From Deltaproteobacteria bacterium RIFCSPHIGHO2_02_FULL_40_28 (lineage in GTDB: Bacteria; UBA10199; 2-12-FULL-40-28), in contig MGRJ01000024.1 in the NCBI GenBank assembly GCA_001798135.1, forward strand, positions 88,514 to 152,513: a stretch of DNA of 64,000 nt. Reading direction: 5' to 3'. The notes under the pieces are model-generated. The model was not told the origin of the DNA. It saw only the letters and a list, made by a program, of their open reading frames with translations, and did no database searches. The first letter of the stretch is position 1. Each line of letters begins with the position of its first letter. This document shows, in pieces, positions 26,358-35,480 of the stretch. Both the position numbers and the translations under genes were made by a program.

Positions 26358-27131
26358 TTATTGGATGGTTATATCTCCAAAAGAAACTTGTTTTTCTTGG
26401 TTGTCCACGCGGAGAATTAAAAAACCATCTTCATCCAAGCGAAGCACTACTCCCTCATAGGATTTTTCAGGAGATTCTTGAACCCGAACTTTTTTTCCTG
26501 TTATGAAAGAAAGGGAATTCCAAGCACTGATGATGGGCCGTAAACCTTGGGTATCATAAATTTGTCGCCAGTTGGTATATTCGTTAAGGATGCTGGCTAC
26601 AAGTGGTTCCAGGATGTGTGTGGTTTTGGTTTCCTCAAAAAGGGAGGTAGCTATTTTTGCCACATCTTGGGAAAAATCTTTTTGGGAAGAATTAATATTA
26701 ATACCTACTCCAATAATTACTTTTTGAAATTGAGAAGGATATTCTACAAGAATGCCACCCATTTTTTTCCCATTCAAATAAAGATCATTAGGCCATTTGA
26801 GTTGAAAAGGGAGTTTTTGGAATTGAGAAGAAAGAGCCAAAGCCTGTGCTACACCAAAAACGAGAGTGAGTTGATAAACAAAAGAAGGATTTTGAGGGGG
26901 ATTATCTACCAAAGAGATAAGAATATTTTTCCCGGCAGGAGATTCCCACACTCTTTGCTCTCGTCCATAGCCGCTTGTTTGATGGTTTGTAATAAAAAGA
27001 GCCGGGTCTTTTAAACCTTCTGCTAAAGACTCTTTAGCCCATAGATTAGTTGATTGTACCTCAGATTTAAAAGAAATCTTAAGATTCTTAAAACGCCCAG
27101 TAAGGGCGGTCTGGATTTTATTTACATCCAT
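26358..27131 (-). CDS. birA: Biotin-[acetyl-CoA carboxylase] ligase
   Basis: Attaches biotin to the carrier subunit of acetyl-CoA carboxylase. The catalytic domain shows 'SEVQSTNLWAKE' near residue 21, 'NHQTSGYGREQRVWESP' near 49, and 'LKWPNDLYLNGKKMGGILVE'. The first Gly of the usual GRGR motif pattern is kept as GYGRE rather than GRGR. There is no N-terminal DNA-binding domain, so it is a monofunctional ligase of 257 residues. I prefer ATG 27131, which has AGGTGG nine bases upstream, over the TTG at 27158. Confidence 0.9.
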   Translation of the reverse strand: MDVNKIQTALTGRFKNLKISFKSEVQSTNLWAKESLAEGLKDPALFITNHQTSGYGREQRVWESPAGKNILISLVDNPPQNPSFVYQLTLVFGVAQALALSSQFQKLPFQLKWPNDLYLNGKKMGGILVEYPSQFQKVIIGVGININSSQKDFSQDVAKIATSLFEETKTTHILEPLVASILNEYTNWRQIYDTQGLRPIISAWNSLSFITGKKVRVQESPEKSYEGVVLRLDEDGFLILRVDNQEKQVSFGDITIQ

Positions 27132-27195
27132 AGCACCACCTGCTAGAGAAAAACCCAATCATAATGAAGGTGTAAGGGGCTTTCAAGCTCTAAAT

Positions 27196-28893
27196 ATGGC
27201 AAACTTAGAATTCTCTTTTGAATCAAGAAAAACCTCCTTAACGCGCATGCGTAAGGAGGAATTTGATTTTCTCATTATTGGAGGCGGTATCACAGGTGCT
27301 GCCACCGCAAGAGACGCAGCCTCTAGGGGTCTTTCTGTGGCTCTTGTGGAAGAGAGAGATTTTGCCTGGGGAACCTCATCTCGAAGTTCCAAACTCATTC
27401 ATGGGGGACTTCGCTATCTAGAAAACATGGAATTTCACCTTGTATTTGAGGCTCTGGCTGAAAGGGCCAGACTTTTAAAGCAATCTCCTTTGGTTCGCCC
27501 CCTTCGTTTTTATATGCCTCTCTATAAAACAGATCGTCATGGGCGGGGTCTTTTGGGTATGGGTTTATGGCTCTACGATTTCTTATCTTTTTTTAAAACA
27601 CCAGGTATCCATCGATTTTTATCTCGAAAGAAAATTTTAAAAGCAATTCCTTGGTTAAACGAGGAAGGTCTTAAAGGAAGTTTTAGTTATTTTGATGCCA
27701 GTATGTGGGACGATTTGATTACTATTGAAACTTTAAGATCGGCTAATCAAATGGGTGCGGCTATTGTTAATTACACCAAGGCCTTAAGTCCCATTAAAAA
27801 AGAAAATCAGATTGTAGGTTTTACAGTACGGGATTTAGAAAATCCAAATTCAGATCCTATTTCTGTTTATGCAAAAAAAGTGATTGTTTGCACAGGCCCA
27901 TGGACAGATTTGGTGGGAGAAACTTTAAGCCCTGGATGGAAAAAATGGCTTACTCCCAGTAAAGGTATTCATCTTGTTTTTGATTTAAAAAAACTTCCTG
28001 TGCCTGGTGCTGTGGTGATGAGTAATCCTAAAGATGGAAGAATTACTTTTGTGATTCCAAGACCAGATTTAGGGAGTGGAATTTTAATTGTGGGAACAAC
28101 TGATGGAGTAACGAATGATGATCCTGCAAAAACAGAGATTAATTCTGCTGATATAGATTATCTTATGGATCTTCTCACTATTTATTTTCCAAAGGCTCAC
28201 TTGCAAAAAGAAGATATCTTGAATGCATATGTAGGAGTAAGACCCCTGGTAAATCCTCATTTGATGAAATCTGATGGGAATGGTGTTTCACTTCAAAAGG
28301 TGAGCCGTGAACATTATATTGCAAATGGGCCTCACGGAAGTGTGATTGTAGCAGGTGGAAAATATACTACTCATCGGACTATGGCAGAAGAAATTATTGA
28401 TTTTGCCTTGCAGGATTTTAAAACAGAGGGAACACTTTGCAAGTCAAACACAAAAGCACCTGTGAATCCTAAGGGTTTAGAAGAAGAAATACTCAAAGCA
28501 AAAGAAGAGGCTAAAAATAAGGGATGGTTTATGCCCGATTCTTTATGGGAACACTATGGAGCGGAGAGTCTTGATGTGGCTCGTATTCATTATAATCGAA
28601 TAACTTTAATGGATAATCCTGAAGATAAGAGTCCCGAAGGTTTTCCAATGCTTGGTGCTCAACTCCGTTTTGCTATTCGTAATCACATGGTAGTGCATTT
28701 GGAAGATTTTTATTTGAGAAGGTTGCCACTTTTTTTATCAAGAAAAGATGCAGGATTGCCTTTCAGTGAAAAATTAGCTGAAGTATGGGCAGAAGAAAGG
28801 GGTTTAAGCCAGTTTGAAGCAAAAAAAGAAGTAGAACGATTAAAAATAGAAATAGAAAAAAGAAGAGAATGGATGAAGAGGCTTATAAATTGA
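27196..28893 (+). CDS. glpD: FAD-dependent glycerol-3-phosphate dehydrogenase (aerobic type)
   Basis: Oxidises glycerol-3-phosphate to dihydroxyacetone phosphate at the inner membrane, passing electrons to quinone. It has 565 residues: FAD motif 'LIIGGGITGAATARDAASRG' near residue 26, then 'SSRSSKLIHGGLRYLE', substrate loop 'KGIHLVF', 'GTTDGVTNDDPAKTE' and 'VAGGKYTTHRTMAEE'. The C-terminal domain matches GlpD length. ATG 27196 begins about 20 residues before the FAD motif; an internal Met at residue 18 (27247) is an alternative. The gene stands alone, divergent from birA. Confidence 0.93.
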   Translation: MANLEFSFESRKTSLTRMRKEEFDFLIIGGGITGAATARDAASRGLSVALVEERDFAWGTSSRSSKLIHGGLRYLENMEFHLVFEALAERARLLKQSPLVRPLRFYMPLYKTDRHGRGLLGMGLWLYDFLSFFKTPGIHRFLSRKKILKAIPWLNEEGLKGSFSYFDASMWDDLITIETLRSANQMGAAIVNYTKALSPIKKENQIVGFTVRDLENPNSDPISVYAKKVIVCTGPWTDLVGETLSPGWKKWLTPSKGIHLVFDLKKLPVPGAVVMSNPKDGRITFVIPRPDLGSGILIVGTTDGVTNDDPAKTEINSADIDYLMDLLTIYFPKAHLQKEDILNAYVGVRPLVNPHLMKSDGNGVSLQKVSREHYIANGPHGSVIVAGGKYTTHRTMAEEIIDFALQDFKTEGTLCKSNTKAPVNPKGLEEEILKAKEEAKNKGWFMPDSLWEHYGAESLDVARIHYNRITLMDNPEDKSPEGFPMLGAQLRFAIRNHMVVHLEDFYLRRLPLFLSRKDAGLPFSEKLAEVWAEERGLSQFEAKKEVERLKIEIEKRREWMKRLIN

Positions 28894-28983
28894 AGATGGA
28901 TCCCCGCCTTCGCGGGGATGACAGAGTAAGGAAGGGATGACAAAAAAGTATTTGTCATCCCCGCGAAGGCGGGGATCCATCTT
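28893..28983. repeat. Perfect 31-bp inverted repeat between glpD and trpD
   Basis: Bases 28893-28923 (starting AAGATGGATCCCCGCC) are the exact reverse complement of 28953-28983. Each arm also contains its own smaller palindrome (CCCCGC/GCGGGG). The element fills the gap from the glpD stop to six bases before trpD. It may act as a transcript end signal as well as being a mobile-type repeat; no T-run follows. Confidence 0.8.
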
Positions 28984-28988
28984 AAAAT

Positions 28989-30002
28989 ATGAAATTCACT
29001 GATATATTAAAAAAATTAGAAGGGCATGAGGATCTTAACGAAAAAGAAATTTTCTTTGCTTTCGATCAAATTTTTTCCAAGGAGCAAAATGTTGATTCCA
29101 CGGTTTGTTTTTTAGCTCTTCTACGTGATAAGGGGGAATCTGTTCAGGAAATTGTTGCAGCTCTTCATTATTTGGAAGGAAAATCAAAGCCTGTTTCTTC
29201 TAAGGTGAAAGATATTATCGATACATGTGGAACTGGCGGGGATGAAAAAAATACTTTTAATATTTCAACCGCAGCCAGCTTTATTGTAGCGGGAGCAGGG
29301 GTTGTTGTAGCCAAACATGGAAATCGTTCAGTGAGTTCAAAGTGTGGAAGCGCTGATGTTTTAGAAGCCTTGGGAGTAAAAATAGATTTACCTCCAGAAA
29401 AAGTAGGAAGGCTTATTGATACTGTGGGAATTGGTTTTCTTTTTGCGCCTTCTTTTCATTCATCACTGACTCATGTAAGAGAAGCAAGAAAGGCTCTTAA
29501 AACAAAAAGTATTTTTAATATTTTAGGGCCTCTTTTAAATCCGGTAAAAACTAAAAAACAAGTCATTGGAGTTTATAGCGAACATCTTCTTCCTTTGTTA
29601 GTTCAAGTTGCAAAACAAATGGAGATGGAATGCGTAGCCCTTGTGCATGGTGGGGATGGAATGGATGAAATTACTTTAACGACCACAACAAAAATTCAAT
29701 GGCTTAAAGATGGAAACATCAGTGAAGAAATTTTTGATCCCAAGAGTGTAGGCTATTCTTATTGTAAGCCAGAGGATCTTCTAGGAGGAGATGCAAAACA
29801 AAATGCCCTTCGTTTAAAGCAGGTTTTAAAAGGACATTCCATGCCTCTTGATCATTGTGTGCATTTGAATGCAGCCCTAGCTCTTTTAGTCTCGAAGCGA
29901 TGCACTCATTTTAAAGAAGCCTTACTCCTGGTTCAAGAATCTGTTTCTTCTGGAAAGGCTTTTGAAAAGTTGGAACAATTAATTGAATTTTCTTGGAAGT
30001 AA
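28989..30002 (+). CDS. trpD: Anthranilate phosphoribosyltransferase
   Basis: Transfers phosphoribose to anthranilate in tryptophan synthesis. It has 337 residues: PRPP motif 'DTCGTGGDEKNTFNIST' near residue 78, 'KHGNRSVSSKCGSADVLEAL' near 108, and 'RKALKTKSIFNILGPLLNP'. It opens a trpDCFBA run; trpE and trpG are not in the window. No trp leader peptide is seen, and the upstream gap is filled by a repeat. Confidence 0.94.
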   Translation: MKFTDILKKLEGHEDLNEKEIFFAFDQIFSKEQNVDSTVCFLALLRDKGESVQEIVAALHYLEGKSKPVSSKVKDIIDTCGTGGDEKNTFNISTAASFIVAGAGVVVAKHGNRSVSSKCGSADVLEALGVKIDLPPEKVGRLIDTVGIGFLFAPSFHSSLTHVREARKALKTKSIFNILGPLLNPVKTKKQVIGVYSEHLLPLLVQVAKQMEMECVALVHGGDGMDEITLTTTTKIQWLKDGNISEEIFDPKSVGYSYCKPEDLLGGDAKQNALRLKQVLKGHSMPLDHCVHLNAALALLVSKRCTHFKEALLLVQESVSSGKAFEKLEQLIEFSWK

Positions 30003-30003
30003 C

Positions 30004-30780
30004 ATGAACACTCTTCAAAAAATTATTTCTTATAAACTGGATGAATTAGCTCATCGTAAAAGAAAATTTCCATTGGGCGATGTTCAAAAAAAAACACAAG
30101 ATGCCAAACCTGCTGTGCATTTTCTTAAAAATTTTAGAAAAGAAAAAATTAATTTAATTTGTGAAATTAAAAAAGCCTCACCTGCTTTAGGAGTGATCCG
30201 TGATGATTTTAATCCCGTGGATATTGCCCATATTTATGAAGCTCATGGTGCCAATGCTATTTCTGTTTTGACAGATGAACATTTTTTTCAGGGAAGTCTT
30301 CAATTTTTAATTGATATCAAAAAAGTGGCAAAGCTTCCTTGTTTAAGGAAAGATTTTACTCTCAGTGAATATCATATCTATGAGGCAAGAGGGGCCGGGG
30401 CTGATGCTATTCTCCTGATTGCAGCTGCTTTGGATGACTATCAGTTGAAGGATTACCAAGCTTTGGCAGTAGATCTAGGAATGATGAGTTTAATAGAGGT
30501 TCATGATATTGCTGAAGCAAAAAGATTAATTCCTCTCAATTGTTCTTTAGTGGGAGTTAATAATCGTAACCTGGCTACCTTTGAAACAAATTTGAAAGTA
30601 TCAGAGGAGGTTTTTCCTTATTTAGGCATGAAGTCCACAAAAACAAGTGAGTCTGGGATTAAAACTGCGAAAGATATAAAAAATTTAAAAGAGATAGGTT
30701 ATGATGCTTTTTTAGTGGGTGAAGCTTTGATGCGAGAGAAAGATATCGGCGAAAAGCTAAAAGAACTGAAACATAAATAA
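30004..30780 (+). CDS. trpC: Indole-3-glycerol-phosphate synthase
   Basis: Closes the indole ring from CdRP. It has 258 residues with the TIM-barrel motifs 'LICEIKKASPALGVIRDDF' near residue 52 (catalytic Lys/Glu), 'CLRKDFTLSEYHIYEARGA', 'LVGVNNRNL' and 'TSESGIK', and 'FLVGEALM' at the end. I chose ATG 30004, one base after the trpD stop, as the family begins near this Met; seven codons upstream overlap trpD. Confidence 0.94.
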   Translation: MNTLQKIISYKLDELAHRKRKFPLGDVQKKTQDAKPAVHFLKNFRKEKINLICEIKKASPALGVIRDDFNPVDIAHIYEAHGANAISVLTDEHFFQGSLQFLIDIKKVAKLPCLRKDFTLSEYHIYEARGAGADAILLIAAALDDYQLKDYQALAVDLGMMSLIEVHDIAEAKRLIPLNCSLVGVNNRNLATFETNLKVSEEVFPYLGMKSTKTSESGIKTAKDIKNLKEIGYDAFLVGEALMREKDIGEKLKELKHK

Positions 30781-30781
30781 A

Positions 30782-30887
30782 CGTCATTGCAAGGAAGACT
30801 GAGCGAAAGCGAAGGATGACGAAGCAATCCAGGTTAATTAAACCTAGATTGCCACGCCCTTCGCTAAGGCTCAGGGCTCGCAATGAC
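30782..30887. repeat. CGTCATTGC-type palindromic repeat between trpC and trpF
   Basis: CGTCATTGC (30782-30790) faces GCAATGAC (30880-30887), with an inner palindrome around CAATCCAGGTT-AATT-AAACCTAGATTG at the centre. Related CATTGCGAG-type repeats are common between genes in many proteobacteria. It sits inside the trp operon; the 149-base gap otherwise holds nothing I can name. Confidence 0.65.
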
Positions 30888-30929
30888 AGCCACGTCGGCC
30901 AAAGGCCTCCTCGTGATGACGGGAAGTAG

Positions 30930-31565
30930 ATGACGATTCAAGTTAAAATCTGTGGGTTAACTAATTTGGATGATACTCTAGATGCCGTAGAGTTAGGGGC
31001 TGATTACTTGGGTTTTAATTTTTATCCCGATTCAAAACGTTTTATTGATCCCATAGAAGCAAAAGGTATTTTACAAGAAGTTCCTAGCTCCATTGCTCGT
31101 ATTGGTGTTTTTGTAAACGCTGATTCTGATTTAGTTTTGGACGTTGCTGTTGATTTAAACCTAGATTATCTTCAATTTCATGGTGATGAATCTCCTGAAT
31201 ATTGTAATGTTTTTGGAAGGCCTTGGATGAAGGCTCATCGTTTAAAAGATGAATCAGATTTAAAACAACTAGCGGCTTATGAAAGCTCCTGGCTGATGGT
31301 AGATGCTTATGTAGAAAAAGCTTTTGGAGGCACCGGCGTTGTTTCTAATTGGGATTTAGCTCGCATGGCTAAAAAATATGGTAACCTTTTTCTCTCAGGT
31401 GGGTTAAAACCAGAAAATATAGAATTAGCTATTAACTCAGTTTGGCCCTATGCTGTTGATGTTGCTAGCGGTGTTGAAGACACCCCAGGTCAAAAAAATC
31501 GACATAAAATGGAAGAATTTATTATGAAGGCTAAAGCTGCCTCCATGAAACCCAGGCTTGCATAA
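30930..31565 (+). CDS. trpF: Phosphoribosylanthranilate isomerase
   Basis: Converts PRA to CdRP by Amadori rearrangement. It has 211 residues: '[20 protein letters not shown]' with the catalytic Cys, 'GVFVNAD', '[15 protein letters not shown]', catalytic Asp in 'WLMVDAY', and '[14 protein letters not shown]' with '[14 protein letters not shown]' for phosphate binding. It starts after a repeat but stays in trp order. Confidence 0.94.
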   Translation: MTIQVKICGLTNLDDTLDAVELGADYLGFNFYPDSKRFIDPIEAKGILQEVPSSIARIGVFVNADSDLVLDVAVDLNLDYLQFHGDESPEYCNVFGRPWMKAHRLKDESDLKQLAAYESSWLMVDAYVEKAFGGTGVVSNWDLARMAKKYGNLFLSGGLKPENIELAINSVWPYAVDVASGVEDTPGQKNRHKMEEFIMKAKAASMKPRLA

Positions 31566-31573
31566 GGATATCT

Positions 31574-32764
31574 ATGGCAAATCCTAATTCAACAGGACAT
31601 TTTGGTGAATTCGGCGGGCGCTATGTGGCTGAAACGTTGATGCCTGCGTTAATGGAGCTAACCGATGCTTATCAAACTTTAGCTCAAACCAAGGAATTTG
31701 TAGAAACATTTAACTTTTATGCAAAAAACTATATTGGGCGTCCAACCCCTCTTTATTTCGCTAAAAAATTAACTCAAAAATTAGGTGGGGGCAAAATTTA
31801 TTTAAAACGTGAAGATTTGTGTCATACGGGAGCCCATAAAGTAAATAATACTTTGGGGCAATGTCTTTTAGCTAAAGAAATGAAAAAGCCTCGCGTGATT
31901 GCTGAAACAGGAGCAGGGCAACATGGTGTAGCCACAGCCACTCTCTGTGCTCTCTTGGATCTCAAATGTGAAATTTATATGGGAGCAGAAGATATTCAAA
32001 GACAATCTTTAAATGTTTTTCGAATGAAACTTTTAGGAGCCAAGGTTAATCCCGTTTATTCAGGAACTAAAACTTTAAAAGATGCCATGAATGAGGCTTT
32101 AAGAGATTGGGTTACCAATGTTCGTGATACATTTTATTGCATAGGAACAGTAGCAGGGCCTCATCCCTATCCCATGATGGTGCGAGATTTTCAGTCTGTC
32201 ATTGGCCGTGAAGTTAAAAAACAACTTCCCAAATTAAAAGAGAAAAACCCAAATTACTTGGTGGCCTGTATTGGCGGAGGTTCTAATGCGATGGGACTTT
32301 TTGCACCTTATACAAACGATTTAGAGGTTAAATTTATTGGAGTAGAAGCGGGTGGATTGGGAAGCGGGATGGGCCAACACTCTGCCTCGCTGGGCAGGGG
32401 CCGAGTGGGTGTTCTTCATGGAAATAAAACCTATCTTCTTCAAGATGAGGAAGGACAAATTGCCACAACTCATTCTATTTCTGCAGGGCTTGATTATCCA
32501 GGGGTTGGTCCCGAACATTCTTTTTTTAAAGAAAGTGGGCGGGCCAAATATGTTTCGGTTACAGATCGCCAGGCTCTCAAAGGTTTTCAACTGCTTTGTG
32601 AACTTGAAGGAATTATTCCTGCCTTAGAATCAGCCCATGCCATTGGATATCTTCCTCAATTAATGAAAAAAACAAAATCCTCAGATGTTGTGGTGGTAAA
32701 TCTTTCTGGCCGCGGGGATAAAGACATGATGACAGTCGCCAAAAAAATGGGAGTTAAACTCTAA
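31574..32764 (+). CDS. trpB: Tryptophan synthase beta chain
   Basis: Joins indole and serine using PLP. It has 396 residues: '[19 protein letters not shown]' at the N-terminus, PLP lysine in '[15 protein letters not shown]', '[13 protein letters not shown]', the PLP phosphate loop '[10 protein letters not shown]', and '[10 protein letters not shown]' near the end. This is the TrpB1 type that pairs with TrpA. It overlaps trpA by one base (TAATG). Confidence 0.96.
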   Translation: MANPNSTGHFGEFGGRYVAETLMPALMELTDAYQTLAQTKEFVETFNFYAKNYIGRPTPLYFAKKLTQKLGGGKIYLKREDLCHTGAHKVNNTLGQCLLAKEMKKPRVIAETGAGQHGVATATLCALLDLKCEIYMGAEDIQRQSLNVFRMKLLGAKVNPVYSGTKTLKDAMNEALRDWVTNVRDTFYCIGTVAGPHPYPMMVRDFQSVIGREVKKQLPKLKEKNPNYLVACIGGGSNAMGLFAPYTNDLEVKFIGVEAGGLGSGMGQHSASLGRGRVGVLHGNKTYLLQDEEGQIATTHSISAGLDYPGVGPEHSFFKESGRAKYVSVTDRQALKGFQLLCELEGIIPALESAHAIGYLPQLMKKTKSSDVVVVNLSGRGDKDMMTVAKKMGVKL

Positions 32765-33543
32765 TGGATCGTCTGAGAAAAACATGGAGAAGACTTAAAA
32801 AAACTGGAGATAAAGCCCTGGTTACTTTTATTACAGCTGGTGACCCTAGTTTATCTACCACTCAAAAAATTGTTTTAGCCTTAGAAAAATCTGGAGCCGA
32901 TATAATCGAATTAGGTGTGCCTTTTTCAGATCCCATGGCCGATGGGCCTGTGATTCAAGCTTCTTCCGAACGGGCCCTTAAAAATAAAACCAATTTAAAA
33001 AAGATTTTTGGTTTGGTAAAAAATTTAAGAAAAAAAACAGAAATCCCCGTTATTTTGATGGGATATTTTAATCCCATTTTAAGTTTTGGCTTGGAATCGT
33101 TTGCTAAAAAAGCGTGTGAAGTAGGAGTGGATGGAGTGTTGGTGGTTGATCTGCCCCCAGAAGAATCCCATTCTTTTAATAAAATTTTGAGGAAAAACAA
33201 GATTTGTCAAATTTTTTTAGTAACTCCTACCTCCAATGCAGATCGTGTTTTAAAAGCAGCCTCGATGGCTTCTGGTTTTTTATACTATGTTTCCATGACA
33301 GGAATTACAGGTGCAAAACTAAATGTGGCCCGTGATTTTGCAGGTCATATTGCCCAAGTGCAATCGATGATTCGTCTTCCTCTCGTGGTTGGTTTTGGAA
33401 TATCTAACCCAAAACAAGCCTCTAAAATGGCTAGTTTGGCCGATGGCATTGTTGTGGGCTCTAAATTGGTATCCTTGAGAGGTGAGCTAAAAAAGCTCAC
33501 CTCTTTTATTTCTTTAATTAAAACCTCCCTTTTAAATAAGTAA
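32764..33543 (+). CDS. trpA: Tryptophan synthase alpha chain
   Basis: Cleaves indole-glycerol phosphate to indole, channelled to TrpB. It has 259 residues: 'LVTFITAGDPSLSTT', 'ADIIELGVPFSDPMADGP' with the catalytic Glu and Asp, 'LMGYFNPIL' and 'VGFGISNPKQA', then 'DGIVVGSKLV' for phosphate binding. A strong hairpin with a T-rich tail lies in the last 22 codons, before the stop at 33543. Confidence 0.94.
   Translation: MDRLRKTWRRLKKTGDKALVTFITAGDPSLSTTQKIVLALEKSGADIIELGVPFSDPMADGPVIQASSERALKNKTNLKKIFGLVKNLRKKTEIPVILMGYFNPILSFGLESFAKKACEVGVDGVLVVDLPPEESHSFNKILRKNKICQIFLVTPTSNADRVLKAASMASGFLYYVSMTGITGAKLNVARDFAGHIAQVQSMIRLPLVVGFGISNPKQASKMASLADGIVVGSKLVSLRGELKKLTSFISLIKTSLLNK
33478..33511 (+). 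terminator. Terminator-like hairpin inside the 3' end of trpA
   Basis: AGAGGTGAGCT (33478-33488), five-base A loop, AGCTCACCTCT (33494-33504), followed by a T-rich stretch (TTTATTTCTTTAATT). An 11-bp perfect stem with a T-rich tail looks like an intrinsic terminator, but it lies about 32 bases before the trpA stop codon. Ribosomes translating trpA would normally disrupt it. Confidence 0.45.
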
Positions 33544-33655
33544 CTATTTGAAATATATAGTTTTTTTAAGATCATTTTAGGGTCACCTTTCAATTTAATT
33601 CATGGTACAATAAAGACTCATTCCTTAAGAGTGGGGACTTGCAAGAGGGGGAAGA

Positions 33656-34708
33656 ATGTTGTCGTTAGAGGAACAAGAATCAAGCCAATGCCTGGTTGTA
33701 GGGGCTTATGCAATGCAGGCTGCTCTTTCCACCATACCTTATTTTTCTAAGCCACAGGCCAATCGAGGTTCTGCTATCACCATTTCACCTTTTCTTGGTT
33801 CATCCGAAGAAGTCCAAAAAATATTAAGTGTTGTTTATTGTATTAAGGATAGCTCTATTTCGGTACTTTTAACTGGTCCTAGTGGTGTTGGTAAGGATCA
33901 TTTAGCAAGGCTTATTCATTCACTCTCGCCTCGAAAAGATAAACCCTTTGTTGTTGTAAATTGTGCCAATATTCCTGAAACTTTATTTGAAGAAGAGCTC
34001 TTTGGTTTTAAGCGAGGTTCATTTACAGGTGCTGATCACGATAAACCAGGACTGTTTGAAATAGCCTTTGGTGGCACTATTTTTTTGGATGAAATTGCAG
34101 ATCTGCCTTTGTCTTTACAGCCTAAGATTTTAAGAGTGCTGCAAGAAAATGAATTTCGTCCCATTGGAGGTAATGAGCGCGTTAATACGGATATCCGTAT
34201 CATTGCAGCTACCAATCAAAATTTAGAAAAATTGATGCAAGAAAAGAAATTCAGGGAAGATTTATTTTACCGTATCAATGCCATGGAGATTACGATTCCA
34301 TCTTTAAATGAAAGACGGGAAGATATTGAAATTTTGATGGATCATTATTTGAATGCATTAAGTGATGAGAACCAAAAACCAAAACCCCAACTCTCTGCTC
34401 AAGCAAGACAAAAAATGCTAGATTATCCTTGGGTTGGAAATGTTCGAGAATTAAAAAACGTTTTAGAAAGACTGATTCTTTTTGCTAAGAAAGGGATGAT
34501 AGAGGAGGAAGATTTAGCACTGCAAGAAGTAAGGCAAATTCCGGTTTCTATTCCTCTTGTTTCCCCAACTTTGAAAACCCTGGAAGAAGTAGAAAATGAG
34601 CATGTAGTTTTAGTGCTGCAAGCTGCAAGGGGCAACCGATCTAAGGCAGCAAAAATCCTAGGGATTGGACGCAGAACTCTTTATGCTAAGCTTGGAAAAT
34701 TAAGGTAG
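33656..34708 (+). CDS. Sigma-54-dependent transcriptional activator without a receiver domain
   Basis: A 350-residue enhancer-binding protein. After a 60-residue N-terminal part comes the AAA+ domain: Walker A 'TGPSGVGKDHLARLIH', 'ELFGFKRGSFTGAD' (the GAFTGA loop with Ser for Ala), Walker B 'GGTIFLDEIADLP', 'LFYRINAMEITIPSLNERR' and 'PWVGNVRELKNVLERL'. A Fis-type helix-turn-helix closes it ('RSKAAKILGIGRRTLYAKL'). It opens sigma-54 promoters. GAGGGGGAAG precedes the ATG. The receiver-like protein encoded two bases downstream is probably its missing sensory partner. Confidence 0.9.
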   Translation: MLSLEEQESSQCLVVGAYAMQAALSTIPYFSKPQANRGSAITISPFLGSSEEVQKILSVVYCIKDSSISVLLTGPSGVGKDHLARLIHSLSPRKDKPFVVVNCANIPETLFEEELFGFKRGSFTGADHDKPGLFEIAFGGTIFLDEIADLPLSLQPKILRVLQENEFRPIGGNERVNTDIRIIAATNQNLEKLMQEKKFREDLFYRINAMEITIPSLNERREDIEILMDHYLNALSDENQKPKPQLSAQARQKMLDYPWVGNVRELKNVLERLILFAKKGMIEEEDLALQEVRQIPVSIPLVSPTLKTLEEVENEHVVLVLQAARGNRSKAAKILGIGRRTLYAKLGKLR

Positions 34709-34709
34709 T

Positions 34710-35471
34710 ATGGATATTTGGATTGTTGATGATGATATTTCTTTTGCTTTTGGTCTCAAACAAAAAATTCTCAGATCTTTAGTTTTCACCGAATTGGCAC
34801 AGCCAGGCTCCAAGGTTTTGGTGCTTCGTTCTGTTCATGATTTTTGGGAAGAACACGCAAAACAAGTAAAAGATGCGCATTTAACTCCTTGTCTTGTTTT
34901 TTTGGAGGTTTATCTTCCAGATGAAAGTGGTTTAAATCTTTACATGGGTATTAAAGAAAAATTTTCTTCTTTTGCTGAGAAGATTATTTTTTATTCTGCT
35001 TTAGCCCATGGACGTTATGAGGCTTTTTTTGAAGAGCAAGACGAAGTGCCCCCACCTTTTTATGAAAAAAATTTTCTTGAAAAAAAAATAGACGAAGTTC
35101 TCCGAAATATTTTAAAAAAACCAGAAGGAGAAATCAGTTTGATGCCTTATTCCATTTTGAAAAAAAATGGGGAGGCTTTGGAGATGAGTTTAGAAGAGCT
35201 TAAGAAAAATTTTTATAGTGGACAATTTCTTTCTCAATCTGCTGAGCAAATGGCTGTCTTGATTGAGAGCCTTTTAAAACAAGCCCAAGCTTTAGGACTA
35301 ACCCTGATTGGGGAACAAATAGGAGATTTGTTATCGTTATTAACTAGAAAAAGAATGCCGGGTGTGATGCGACTTAAAAAAGAAATTCGCGATTTACTTG
35401 CCTTAAAAGAAACAGAGTTTCAAGAGTGGAAGAAAAAAGTGGGATTACCAACGTGGAAGAAACATGATTAA
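34710..35471 (+). CDS. Receiver-like protein with Glu at the phospho-acceptor site
   Basis: A 253-residue protein whose first 130 residues look like a response-regulator receiver: acidic triad 'WIVDDDIS' (D7-D9), then 'LVFLEVYLPDESGLNL', where the usual phospho-accepting Asp is Glu66, and 'YEKNFLEKKIDEVL' near 119 for the conserved Lys. Asp-to-Glu changes here often mimic the phosphorylated state. The C-terminal 120 residues are helical with no helix-turn-helix I recognise. It starts one base after the sigma-54 activator stop, so the two probably act together as a split NtrC-like unit. The receiver assignment is by motif only. Confidence 0.6.
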   Translation: MDIWIVDDDISFAFGLKQKILRSLVFTELAQPGSKVLVLRSVHDFWEEHAKQVKDAHLTPCLVFLEVYLPDESGLNLYMGIKEKFSSFAEKIIFYSALAHGRYEAFFEEQDEVPPPFYEKNFLEKKIDEVLRNILKKPEGEISLMPYSILKKNGEALEMSLEELKKNFYSGQFLSQSAEQMAVLIESLLKQAQALGLTLIGEQIGDLLSLLTRKRMPGVMRLKKEIRDLLALKETEFQEWKKKVGLPTWKKHD

Positions 35472-35480
35472 TGTTCGGTC

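Noticed and set aside
30782..30887. trp attenuator or leader peptide between trpC and trpF
   Set aside because: The palindromes are inside the operon, not before it, no Trp-rich short frame is present, and the sequence matches a dispersed intergenic repeat type.
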